DNA of 64,000 nucleotides from RPQJ01 sp963748985 (GTDB taxonomy: Bacteria; Pseudomonadota; Gammaproteobacteria; Steroidobacterales; Steroidobacteraceae). A program made the position numbers and the translations under genes. The stretch is taken from the NCBI GenBank assembly GCA_963748985.1, contig CAVVKQ010000002.1, positions 84,052 to 148,051 of the forward strand, in the 5' to 3' direction. Position 1 is the first letter of the stretch; each line of letters starts with the position of its first letter. Under the pieces are notes generated by a model. It made no database searches and was not told the origin of the DNA. It was given only the letters and a program-made list of their open reading frames with translations. Positions 9,220 through 17,020 of this stretch are shown piece by piece.

Positions 9220-9269
9220 GCCGTCCAGCGACCAGAGGCCGTGGCAGACCTTGCCTACAGTGCCCGCCC

Positions 9270-9725
9270 ATGGACGACACGACAAGACCAAGGCGATCCA
9301 GACCAGGGCCAACCAGATCGGAACCGCGGCCAACGGACGTTGCGGATGACCCGGCGATGCTCGCACTCGCGGAACTGCTTGATGCCGAGCGCACGCTGGC
9401 GACCGTCGAGGAGCCGTTGCTGGTGGAACGCGCCGACACGGGCAGGATGTGGCTCCTGTGGTTCGCAATCGGCGCTACCGAAGAAGTCTGTCGGCTGACG
9501 GGACGCTGCTCCGAAACCGATCGTAACCAGGTGTTCCGACGCGTGGTGGCCCTGATTTTCAGCGAAGGCGTGCGCTCCGACGTCAATCCGGTGTTGGCGG
9601 ATCGACGGCTCATCGAACTGTTCGAGTCGGCGGGTTCCCGCGCGGTGCGGGCTTGCCTCAGCGGCGAGACCCGCCTCGGGTATTACCTTGACGCACTGCG
9701 TACGGCAACCGGACAGCATGGCTGA
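9270..9725 (+). CDS. Hypothetical protein, all-alpha
   Basis: A 151-aa protein from ATG 9270. The first 35 residues are basic and proline/arginine rich (RPRRSRPGPTRSEPRP) and look disordered. The rest is mainly helical (DDPAMLALAELLDAERTLAT, MWLLWFAIGATEEVCRLTGR, NQVFRRVVALIFSEGVRS). There is no signal peptide and no motif I recognise. It is divergent from the AraC regulator and is followed 15 bases later by the ClpP-like gene, so it may be the first gene of a small operon. The G/C-biased third positions support coding. No function is proposed. Confidence 0.6.
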   Translation: MDDTTRPRRSRPGPTRSEPRPTDVADDPAMLALAELLDAERTLATVEEPLLVERADTGRMWLLWFAIGATEEVCRLTGRCSETDRNQVFRRVVALIFSEGVRSDVNPVLADRRLIELFESAGSRAVRACLSGETRLGYYLDALRTATGQHG

Positions 9726-9740
9726 AGCATCGCAACGGCA

Positions 9741-10385
9741 GTGCGGGCATCATTGCGCATGCCGTTGCAGATCCTGCTCGGGCTGATCGCAGCTCCCGTC
9801 GCAACTTCCGTCGCAGCCGAGATGCCCACGACTTTGCAGATCGTGGCTGTCGCGCCGGACTATCCGGGCAGGCTGCCGGGCGATGAGCGCTGGCTGATTT
9901 ACCTCGACGGCCCGGTCGATCCGGGAGCGACGTCGCGTGTCGTGAGCCTGATCCTCACCGAGCACCTCACCCACGCGGTCGTTTACCTGAACTCACCCGG
10001 TGGCAGTCTCGTGACCGCGATGCAGCTCGGTCGCGTGCTGCGCGAACACAAGTTCGACACACGCGTCGGAATGCGCACGACGGACGCGACGCGGGCAACG
10101 GCAGGGACGTGTCACAGCGCGTGTCCTTTCATCCTCGCCGGTGGCGTCCAGCGTTCGCTGGAGCCGGGATCCGCCGTCGGGTTGCACCGAGCCGAGAATC
10201 GCGAGCCCCCGCGCGACGTGGACGCTTTCCAGCACGTCGTCAGGACGCAGGTCGTCGAGTACCTGGCCGAGATGGGCGTGCGCGCTGAAGTCGCCAACAT
10301 CATGGAGGCCATCCCGCACGACCGGATCCGTGAACTCACCGTCGACGAGGCCCTGCAGTTGAATCTCGTGAACGAGAGGCGCTGA
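9741..10385 (+). CDS. Periplasmic ClpP/crotonase-fold protein (COG3904-like)
   Basis: A 214-aa exported protein with a signal peptide (MPLQILLGLIAAPVATSVAA) from GTG 9741, or from ATG 9759 if the shorter start is used. The body follows the ClpP/crotonase fold of predicted periplasmic proteases: VVYLNSPGGSLVTAMQLGRV resembles the ClpP substrate-binding loop, and TCHSACPFILAGG carries a serine (about residue 122) in the position of the ClpP nucleophile. A histidine follows in VGLHRAEN and an acidic residue further on, compatible with a Ser-His-Asp triad. The family (COG3904) has no well-established substrate. The protein begins 15 bases after the previous gene and ends about 50 bases before haloalkane dehalogenase, in the same direction. 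Confidence 0.75.
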   Translation: MRASLRMPLQILLGLIAAPVATSVAAEMPTTLQIVAVAPDYPGRLPGDERWLIYLDGPVDPGATSRVVSLILTEHLTHAVVYLNSPGGSLVTAMQLGRVLREHKFDTRVGMRTTDATRATAGTCHSACPFILAGGVQRSLEPGSAVGLHRAENREPPRDVDAFQHVVRTQVVEYLAEMGVRAEVANIMEAIPHDRIRELTVDEALQLNLVNERR

Positions 10386-10439
10386 ATCCGGGTGAGTGCC
10401 CGCGCGGCTGATCGCCAACGGCATCGAGAGGACATGATC

Positions 10440-11348
10440 ATGCCAGCTTCGACACCGGAATTCCTGCGCACGCCTGACGAGCGGTTCCGCGACTTGCCGG
10501 GCTACCCTTTCATTCCTCACTACGCCGAAAACCTGCCGGGCTTCGCAGGCCTGCGCATGCATTACCTCGACGAGGGGCCCCGCGACGCCGGCCAGGTGTT
10601 CCTGTGCCTGCACGGGCAACCGACGTGGAGCTACCTGTACCGGCGGATGATTCCCGTGTTGCTCGGCTCCGGCGCGCGTGTCGTTGCGCCCGACTTATTC
10701 GGCTTCGGGCGCTCGGACAAACCCGTCGACGAGGCCTGGTACACGTTTACGCGGCACCGCGATTCGCTGCAGGCCTTCGTGCGGGCGCTCGACCTCCGCA
10801 ACATCACGCTCGTCTGCCAGGACTGGGGTGGCATCCTCGGCCTGACATTGCCGATGGACGACCCGCAGCGATTCACGCGTCTGCTGGTCATGAACACGGT
10901 GCTGGCGACCGGGAAGCAGTCGCTCGGTGCAGGTTTCGACGCCTGGCGCGCGTGGGTCAATGCGAACCCCGACTTGCGTGTCGGTGCCCTGATGAAGCGC
11001 AGTTGCCGGCACCTCACCGAAGCGGAGGCGGCCGCATACGACGCGCCATTCCCGGACCGGCGGTTCAAGGCGGGCGCCCGCCGTTTTCCGAATCTCGTGT
11101 GCGATCACCCGGACGCGGATGGCGCAGAGGCTTCACGTGCCGCAGCGCGCTGGTGGCGCGACCAATGGCAGGGCCAGGCGTTCATGGCAATCGGCATGCA
11201 GGACACCGTGATTCCACCGCCCGCGATGCAATCGCTGCAACGGTTGATCCGGAATTGCCCGCCGCCGCTCGAACTGGCCGAGGCCGGGCACTTCGTGCAG
11301 GAATGGGGTGATGAGGTTGCGCGCGCGGCACTGAGTCACTACGGCTGA
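10440..11348 (+). CDS. Haloalkane dehalogenase (HLD-I-like)
   Basis: Alpha/beta-hydrolase that cleaves carbon-halogen bonds in haloalkanes to give an alcohol and halide (EC 3.8.1.5). Visible landmarks are the oxyanion loop HGQPTWSYLYR, the nucleophile motif CQDWGG (Asp near residue 128, followed by the halide-stabilising Trp), an acidic residue in GMQDTVIPP, and the catalytic histidine in AGHFVQEWG near residue 284. The HGxP loop, the Trp after the nucleophile and the length (302 aa) fit subfamily HLD-I. Start: two ATGs (10434, 10440). GAGAGGA at 10426-10432 favours 10440. The closely related cofactor-free epoxide hydrolases usually lack the Trp, so dehalogenase is preferred. There is no linked halo-acid or alcohol pathway nearby. 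Confidence 0.85.
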   Translation: MPASTPEFLRTPDERFRDLPGYPFIPHYAENLPGFAGLRMHYLDEGPRDAGQVFLCLHGQPTWSYLYRRMIPVLLGSGARVVAPDLFGFGRSDKPVDEAWYTFTRHRDSLQAFVRALDLRNITLVCQDWGGILGLTLPMDDPQRFTRLLVMNTVLATGKQSLGAGFDAWRAWVNANPDLRVGALMKRSCRHLTEAEAAAYDAPFPDRRFKAGARRFPNLVCDHPDADGAEASRAAARWWRDQWQGQAFMAIGMQDTVIPPPAMQSLQRLIRNCPPPLELAEAGHFVQEWGDEVARAALSHYG

Positions 11349-11408
11349 ACGAACGATTCATCCTGCGTTCGGCGGTTGCCGCACCTGCAACATCGTCAGT
11401 CCGTCGCC

Positions 11409-11840
11409 TCAGATCCGACGCACGACAATGTCCAGATGGAAGGGCGCGTCCCGCGTAATGACCGGGTTCATCTTGTCGCTGACGAACAACAGCCGACTGC
11501 CATTCTCGATGCGCACCTGTACGGCGTAGGTATGGGAGGGCTGGATACGCGATGCGTCGTACGCGAGCACGAACTCGAACGGAACCTGTCGTCCTGCCGT
11601 GACGATGACCTGTTCGGCGATCAGCACCGCAGGTGCATCCGCCAGGGAAACATCCACCAGCTTCACGGTGACCACTGACGACGGCGGCAGCGCGATGCGC
11701 TCACGGTACGTTATGGTGCCAGTGACCTTGCTGGTGGCCGTGCCAGTGCCGGTGGCGGGCACGACAGGCACCGGGGTGCATCCGGAGAGGAACAGCACCA
11801 GGCTCAACAGGCCGCGAGGGAATGGCTTCGGGTCGGACAT
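11409..11840 (-). CDS. YbaY-type lipoprotein
   Basis: A 143-aa lipoprotein starting at ATG 11840. The signal peptide MSDPKPFPRGLLSLVLFLSG is followed by C, a clear lipobox. After a spacer rich in Pro/Thr/Gly, the mature part (VTGTITYRERIALPPSSVVT, VKLVDVSLADAPAVLIAEQV, PFEFVLAYDASRIQPSHTYA, VQVRIENGSRLLFVSDK) matches the YbaY/HslJ-neighbour family of envelope lipoproteins with an immunoglobulin-like fold. The function of YbaY proteins is not settled. It is convergent with haloalkane dehalogenase and lies 19 bases downstream of the LysR gene on the same strand, so it may be co-transcribed with it. Confidence 0.78.
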   Translation of the reverse strand: MSDPKPFPRGLLSLVLFLSGCTPVPVVPATGTGTATSKVTGTITYRERIALPPSSVVTVKLVDVSLADAPAVLIAEQVIVTAGRQVPFEFVLAYDASRIQPSHTYAVQVRIENGSRLLFVSDKMNPVITRDAPFHLDIVVRRI

Positions 11841-11859
11841 GAATGCTCCTGGCATTGGT

Positions 11860-12885
11860 TCAGTTGCGCCTGGTCCGGGCCGCGACCTCGTTCCCCGAGC
11901 GTACAGCGCTCTTGGGGCGTTTCCCCGGGGCATGATCTTTCAGCAACCTGCGCTCGAGCTGCGTCGCGTCGTGCTCGGCATCGAACACGAACTCGCGCAG
12001 TTTCTCGGCAGCCTGGGTCCAGGGGCGACCGCGGACGCTGACGAGGCCAAACTGCAGATACAACCACGGCGCCGTGGCCAACAGGACGACGCGCCCAGCG
12101 TCGAGTTCTTCGGCGATGCACGGCAGGATCGTGGCTGTCACGATGTTTGAGGCAGTGAGCAGCCGCTTGACCGGCGACAACCCGTTGCACTCAACCGCGG
12201 GAAACGGCCGCGTTGCCGCCAGTTGCGAGGAGCCTTCGCGATGTGCGGCCAGCAGCGGTTCGAGCACGCGCGGCGGAATTCGCGACGGTGCGACGAAGGG
12301 CCACCTCATCACGTCTGCGACCCCTGCACTCGCCTTGCCCTGCGCCAACGGGTGCCCCGCGCGTGCGCAGAAATAGACCGGGTGCTGCACCGGCATCGGC
12401 GTCATCTCGAGGTCCGGTTCACCCGTCAACAGGCTGGCGTCGGCAACGAAGAAATCGAGCGTCCGGCTGCGCAGGCGGTGGGCGAGATCGTCCCAGCTGC
12501 CCGAGAGCAGTTGCACGCTGACCCGCGGAAACTGCTCGACGAAGCGCGCCGTTGCCGGTCCCAGGAACGAGTCCGTCGGGTACGGGCCACCACCGATCGA
12601 CAGACGCCCGGTGCGCTGGGCCGCATGTCCGATTGCCTCGCTTTCGAGATCGTCCGCCATGCGCAGCAGGTCGCGGGCGCGTTCGATGTACAGCCGGCCG
12701 AGATCGGTGGGTACGACTCCGGCGGCGGAACGCAGGAACAGGCTGTTTCCGAACCCGCGCTCGAGGTTCTGGATGCTGCGGGACAGCGCCGGCTGGCTGA
12801 TGTGCAGGGCAGCGGCCGCCCGCACGAAACTGCGGTGGTCGGCAAGGGCGACCACCTGGCGCAACTGCTGGAGTTCCATGGCCAT
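11860..12885 (-). CDS. LysR-family regulator, probably of the adjacent sulfatase
   Basis: A LysR-type transcriptional regulator of about 341 aa. The N-terminal winged helix-turn-helix is evident: MELQQLRQVVALADHRSFVR, then AAAALHISQPALSRSIQNLE. A type 2 periplasmic-binding-like co-inducer domain follows from about residue 90. Starts at ATG 12885 and ATG 12879 are both possible (MAMEL); longer in-frame extensions upstream lack an RBS. It is transcribed divergently from the arylsulfatase at 13032 across a 146-bp gap, the classic arrangement for a LysR protein controlling its neighbour and itself. The gap holds an imperfect dyad around GGCTCGGCTAAGCC. The inducer is likely a sulfate ester or sulfur-status metabolite; this is inference. 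Confidence 0.88.
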   Translation of the reverse strand: MAMELQQLRQVVALADHRSFVRAAAALHISQPALSRSIQNLERGFGNSLFLRSAAGVVPTDLGRLYIERARDLLRMADDLESEAIGHAAQRTGRLSIGGGPYPTDSFLGPATARFVEQFPRVSVQLLSGSWDDLAHRLRSRTLDFFVADASLLTGEPDLEMTPMPVQHPVYFCARAGHPLAQGKASAGVADVMRWPFVAPSRIPPRVLEPLLAAHREGSSQLAATRPFPAVECNGLSPVKRLLTASNIVTATILPCIAEELDAGRVVLLATAPWLYLQFGLVSVRGRPWTQAAEKLREFVFDAEHDATQLERRLLKDHAPGKRPKSAVRSGNEVAARTRRN

Positions 12886-13031
12886 GCCTGAAGAGTATGC
12901 CTTCGATACAGAACATGCATTGGACACATGGGCTCGGCTAAGCCAAGTTATGCTTCGGATTCGCTCGCGAGTCACCGGGAGGCCATGCCCGGCAATAACA
13001 GAATGCAGCTTTCAGCAGGGGTCGGAAACAC

Positions 13032-14576
13032 ATGCAGAAGAGAATCGCAGGAGTTTGCGGTGCCGCGCTGATCGCGGTGCTGGGTGTGCTGGGCGGACCC
13101 GTCCACGCACAAACGCAGAAGCCCAACATCCTAGTCATCTGGGGCGACGACATCGGCGGCTTCAACATCAGCGCGTACAACCGCGGGATGATGGGTTACA
13201 AGACGCCCAACATCGACAGCATCGCGGCCGAAGGCGCGCTGTTCACCGATTGGTACGGGCAGCAGAGCTGCACTGCCGGCCGCGCGGCGTTCATTACCGG
13301 CCAGTCGCCGATCCGCACCGGTCTCACCAAGGTGGGCCTGCCAGGCGCCCCGGAAGGCATGATGGCGGCCGACCCGACGATTGCCACGTTACTGCGGGCG
13401 CAGGGCTACGTCACCGGGCAGTTCGGCAAGAACCACCTCGGCGACCGCGACTCGATGCTGCCGACGGCACACGGTTTCGATGAGTTCTTCGGCAACCTCT
13501 ACCACCTCAACGCCGAGGAAGAGCCCGAAAACGTCGATTACCCGAAGAACCCGGAGTTCAAGAAAAAGTTCGGGCCGCGCGGCGTCATCCACAGCTTCGC
13601 CGATGGCCGAATCACGGACACCGGTCCGCTGACCAGGAAGCGCATGGAGACGATCGACCGCGAAGTGACGGAAAAGGCACTCGACTTCATGGATCGCGCC
13701 GCGAAGTCCGGCAAACCGTTCTTCCTGTGGTGGAACTCCACTCGCATGCACATCTTCACCCACCTGCACGCGGACGCAGAGGGCAAGACCGGCCTGGGCA
13801 TCTATGCCGACGGCATGGTCGAGCACGACGGCCACGTCGGGCAGGTGCTGGCCAAGCTCAGGGACCTGGGCCTCGAGCAGAACACCATCGTCATGTACTC
13901 GACCGACAATGGCGCCGAGACCTTCACGTGGCCTGACGGCGGCACGACCATGTTCCGTGGCGAGAAGAACACGCAATGGGAAGGCGGTTACCGTGTGCCG
14001 ACCATGATCAAGTGGCCGGGCGTCATCAAGCCGGGCACCGTGATCAACGACATCGGCGCACACGAAGACATGCTGACGACGTTCCTTGCTGCCGCCGGCG
14101 ACACGAACGTGACGGCTGACCTGCTCAAGGGCCGCAAGGTCGGTGGCACGACCTATAAGGTCCATCTCGACGGCTATGACCTCGGCCCGGCGCTCAGGGG
14201 CCAGGCGCCATGGCCGCGCAAGGAGTTCATCTACTGGACCGACGACGGCAGCGTCGCGGCGCTGCGCTACGAGAACCTGAAGATCACTTTCCTCGAGCAG
14301 CCTGCCCTGGGTCTCAAGGTGTGGCAGGAACCTTTCACCGAGCTGCGGGCACCGAAGCTGACCAACCTGCGCATGGACCCGTTCGAGCGTGCCGAGGAAG
14401 AGAACGCGATGGGGTATCAGCGCTGGTACATGGAGCGCATGTTTGCCATCGCCCCAGCCGGTGCGTATGTCGGCAACTGGCTGCAGAGCTTCCGGGAGTT
14501 TCCGCCGCGGCAGAAGCCGGGCAGCTTCAACCTCGACCGCGTGATGGAAGCGGTGATGTCGAGCTCGAAGCAGTAA
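13032..14576 (+). CDS. Secreted type I arylsulfatase
   Basis: Hydrolyses sulfate esters, releasing sulfate and an alcohol or phenol. The signature CTAGRAAFITG has the cysteine (about residue 80) that is converted to formylglycine by the anaerobic- or FGE-type maturase. The metal-binding WGDDIGGFN (Asp 39/40) and the later YSTDNGAETFTWPDGGTT complete the sulfatase core. MQKRIAGVCGAALIAVLGVL ends in a signal cleavage region (VHAQ), so the enzyme is exported. The length of 514 aa is typical. No formylglycine-generating enzyme gene is in the window, so maturation must rely on one encoded elsewhere. It is divergent from the LysR gene, and a porin remnant and an alkylsulfatase follow downstream: a sulfate-ester scavenging locus. 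Confidence 0.93.
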   Translation: MQKRIAGVCGAALIAVLGVLGGPVHAQTQKPNILVIWGDDIGGFNISAYNRGMMGYKTPNIDSIAAEGALFTDWYGQQSCTAGRAAFITGQSPIRTGLTKVGLPGAPEGMMAADPTIATLLRAQGYVTGQFGKNHLGDRDSMLPTAHGFDEFFGNLYHLNAEEEPENVDYPKNPEFKKKFGPRGVIHSFADGRITDTGPLTRKRMETIDREVTEKALDFMDRAAKSGKPFFLWWNSTRMHIFTHLHADAEGKTGLGIYADGMVEHDGHVGQVLAKLRDLGLEQNTIVMYSTDNGAETFTWPDGGTTMFRGEKNTQWEGGYRVPTMIKWPGVIKPGTVINDIGAHEDMLTTFLAAAGDTNVTADLLKGRKVGGTTYKVHLDGYDLGPALRGQAPWPRKEFIYWTDDGSVAALRYENLKITFLEQPALGLKVWQEPFTELRAPKLTNLRMDPFERAEEENAMGYQRWYMERMFAIAPAGAYVGNWLQSFREFPPRQKPGSFNLDRVMEAVMSSSKQ

Positions 14577-14602
14577 GCCGCCCGTCACAGCGTTCTAAAA
14601 TT

Positions 14603-14672
14603 CCACGGCGCCCGCGCGGGAGCCGCCTGCATTCCCACCCCCGCAGGCGGAGTCCCGGGCGGTGCGCCGTGG
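14603..14672. repeat. Long imperfect hairpin after the arylsulfatase
   Basis: CCACGGCGC (14603-14611) pairs perfectly with GCGCCGTGG (14664-14672). The inner parts CCGCGCGGGA/TCCCGGGCGG and CCGCCTGC/GCAGGCGG continue the stem with few mismatches down to a loop near 14631-14641. It lies 27 bases after the sulfatase stop, so it could act as a terminator, but no T-run follows. It is equally like a REP-type palindrome. Confidence 0.6.
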
Positions 14673-14715
14673 CTTCGTTGTCAGCAGGAACCTTCGATAG
14701 AGCAGGCAGTGGTCG

Positions 14716-14910
14716 AGGCGGCACCATGGATGGCTGGTGGCCCGCGTGAATTGGTGGGCCAACAACCGCTGGAAGGCGAGCATCGGTTACGGCAACATCG
14801 ACCTCGATTGCTCCGGCGTCACCAGCAACACGAAGATGCTGCTGACCCGCCTGCAGTGGATACATTGGGCATTGAACGATGCTCGGCGAGGCGAACCGCG
14901 CAGAAAATGA
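14716..14910 (+). pseudogene. C-terminal remnant of an OprO/OprP-like porin
   Basis: From about 14734 to a TGA at 14908 the frame reads LVARVNWWANNRWKASIGYG, then a short turn and TKMLLTRLQWIHWAL. This is the shape of the last two beta-strands of a phosphate-selective-type (OprO/OprP) porin: the NWW.NNRWK strand followed by a final strand near RLQW. An in-frame TAG at 14698-14700 cuts it off upstream, there is no start codon or RBS, and no other part of a porin is present. The tail is also extended past the normal terminal aromatic residue into the start region of the alkylsulfatase. It looks like a deletion remnant of a porin that once served the sulfatase locus. The family identification is from pattern memory. 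Confidence 0.55.
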
Positions 14911-14926
14911 TGCAGTGGAGACCGGC

Positions 14927-16984
14927 ATGAATCGACCCGAGCCTCTGCGGACCCTGCTGGTGCTGGCGGTCTGTGGCGTGTGCGCGCCGTTGAATGCGGA
15001 AGCACGCAAGACCAGTCCCGTGGCCAGTCCTGCGCCAAGCGCGCACTTTCATCCGCAGGGGCAACCGCCGTCGCCAGCGACCGAGGCGTTACAGCGCATC
15101 GCACGGTCATCCCTGCCGTTCGAGGACAAGAGGGACTTCGAGGAATCGAAACAAGGATTCATCGCGGCGCCCACGTACACCGAGATCAAGACGGCGGAAG
15201 GCGCACCGGCCTGGAACTTCGGCCGCTACGCGTTCCTCGACACGAAGCAGGACTTCGACAGTATCCACCCGTCGCTGCAGCGACAGGCCGTGCTCAATGC
15301 CCAATACGGGCTTTACGAAGTCGTGCCCGGCCGGATCTGGCAGGTGCGCGGCTTCGACCTCTCCAACATCACCTTCGTCAAGGGCGATTCCGGCTGGATC
15401 GTCTTCGATCCGCTCGTCTCGAAGGAAACGGCCGCCGCGGCGCTCGCATTTGCCAATGAAAAACTCGGCGCCCGTCCCGTCGTGGCAGTCGTGTACTCGC
15501 ACTCGCACATCGACCATTTCGGCGGCGTGCGCGGCGTGATCGACGAGGCCGACGTCAGGGCGGGCAAGGTGCAGGTCATCGCACCCGCCGGCTTCATGGA
15601 AGCGGCCATCTCGGAGAACGTCTACGCCGGCAACGCGATGATCCGCCGTGCGATGTACCAGTACGGCATGCTGCTGCCGTCGAGCCCGTTCGGCCACGTC
15701 GACCAGGCCATCGGCAAGCGGGCCTCTTCGGGCACCACCGGCCTGATCGCGCCAACGCAGCTCGTAACCAAGGACATCGAAGAGATCGTCGTCGACGGCG
15801 TGACGATGGTGTTCCAGAACACGCCGGGCACGGAAGCGCCGGCCGAAATGAACACCTGGTTTCCGCAGTACAAGGCGTTCTGGGCGGCCGAGAACATTAC
15901 GGCGACGATCCACAACATCTACACGCTGCGCGGCGCGCTCGTCCGCGATGCGCTGCAATGGTCGAAGTACATCAACGAGGCGCTTTACCTCTTCGGCTCC
16001 CAGGCCGACGTCATGTTCGCGGCTCACACCTGGCCCCGCTGGGGCAACGCGCGCATCCAGGAAGTCATGCGTACCCAGCGTGACGTGTATGCAAACCTGA
16101 ACAACGACGTGCTGCACCTGGCGAACCAGGGCGTGACGATCAACGAGATCCAGAACGTCTATCGCCTGCCCGCCAGCCTGCAGCAGGACTGGGCGGCGCG
16201 CAGCTACCATGGGTCGGAAGGGCACAACAGCCGCGCAGTCATCAATCGCTATCTTGGCTACTGGGACGGCAACCCGGCCACGCTGGTGCCGGCCTCCCCG
16301 CGGGATTCCGCGCCGCTGTACGTCGAGATGATGGGGGGTGCAGACAAGATCGTCGCGCGGTCGCGCGAACTGTACGCGGCGGGCGAGTATCGGCTGGCGA
16401 TCGAGTTGCTGAACAAGCTCGTGTACGCGCAGCCAACCAACCAGGCTGCCAGGAACCTGCTCGCCGACGCCTTCGAACAGGTGGGCTACCAGAAGGAAAG
16501 CTCGAGCCTGCGCAACAGCTTCCTCGCAGCTGCGCTTGAATTGCGGTCGGGCATCCCGGGCGGCCTGATGCCGCAGTCGGCTTCGCCAGACACCGTGCGC
16601 GCCATGACGACGGAACTGTGGCTCGACTACCTGGGCATCCTGCTCGACAGCCGCAAGGCCGATGGGCTGGCGTTCAAGATCAACCTCGTCACACCCGACA
16701 ATGGCGAACAGCATGTACTCGAACTCAGCCATTCGACGCTGACGAACATCCAGGGGTACCAGGCGCAGGACGCGGACCTCACCATCACGATCAACCGGGC
16801 CGACCTCGAGCCGATCATGATGCGCAAAGCAACGTTCGCCTCCCAGGCCGCGGCGGGCCGCGCGAGCCTGGCCGGCAACGCGGACGTACTGAAGCGACTG
16901 ATGGCGAGCCTCGGCGATTTCGATCAGTATTTCGAGATCATGCCGGGGACGAAGGCGGTCGTGCCGGTCGCGCCAGCACCCTGA
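14927..16984 (+). CDS. SdsA-type alkylsulfatase (metallo-beta-lactamase fold)
   Basis: Zn2+-dependent alkylsulfatase, cleaving medium-chain primary alkyl sulfates such as dodecyl sulfate to the alcohol and sulfate. The metal motif SHSHIDHFGG is at about residues 191-200, near the usual THxHxDHxGG. The enzyme has the family three-part layout: metallo-beta-lactamase catalytic domain, a helical dimerisation domain (SRELYAAGEYRLAIELLNKL, NQAARNLLADAFEQVGYQKE), and a C-terminal SCP2-like domain that binds the alkyl tail (FKINLVTPDNGEQHVLELSH). MNRPEPLRTLLVLAVCGVCA is a signal peptide. Start ATG 14927 has GGAG at 14917-14920; the product is 685 aa. The released fatty alcohol would feed oxidation by genes elsewhere in the window (acyl-CoA dehydrogenase, quinoprotein dehydrogenase). 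Confidence 0.93.
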   Translation: MNRPEPLRTLLVLAVCGVCAPLNAEARKTSPVASPAPSAHFHPQGQPPSPATEALQRIARSSLPFEDKRDFEESKQGFIAAPTYTEIKTAEGAPAWNFGRYAFLDTKQDFDSIHPSLQRQAVLNAQYGLYEVVPGRIWQVRGFDLSNITFVKGDSGWIVFDPLVSKETAAAALAFANEKLGARPVVAVVYSHSHIDHFGGVRGVIDEADVRAGKVQVIAPAGFMEAAISENVYAGNAMIRRAMYQYGMLLPSSPFGHVDQAIGKRASSGTTGLIAPTQLVTKDIEEIVVDGVTMVFQNTPGTEAPAEMNTWFPQYKAFWAAENITATIHNIYTLRGALVRDALQWSKYINEALYLFGSQADVMFAAHTWPRWGNARIQEVMRTQRDVYANLNNDVLHLANQGVTINEIQNVYRLPASLQQDWAARSYHGSEGHNSRAVINRYLGYWDGNPATLVPASPRDSAPLYVEMMGGADKIVARSRELYAAGEYRLAIELLNKLVYAQPTNQAARNLLADAFEQVGYQKESSSLRNSFLAAALELRSGIPGGLMPQSASPDTVRAMTTELWLDYLGILLDSRKADGLAFKINLVTPDNGEQHVLELSHSTLTNIQGYQAQDADLTITINRADLEPIMMRKATFASQAAAGRASLAGNADVLKRLMASLGDFDQYFEIMPGTKAVVPVAPAP

Positions 16985-17020
16985 GCCCTATCGCGGCTCG
17001 TCCGCAGAGAGTCGAGATTC

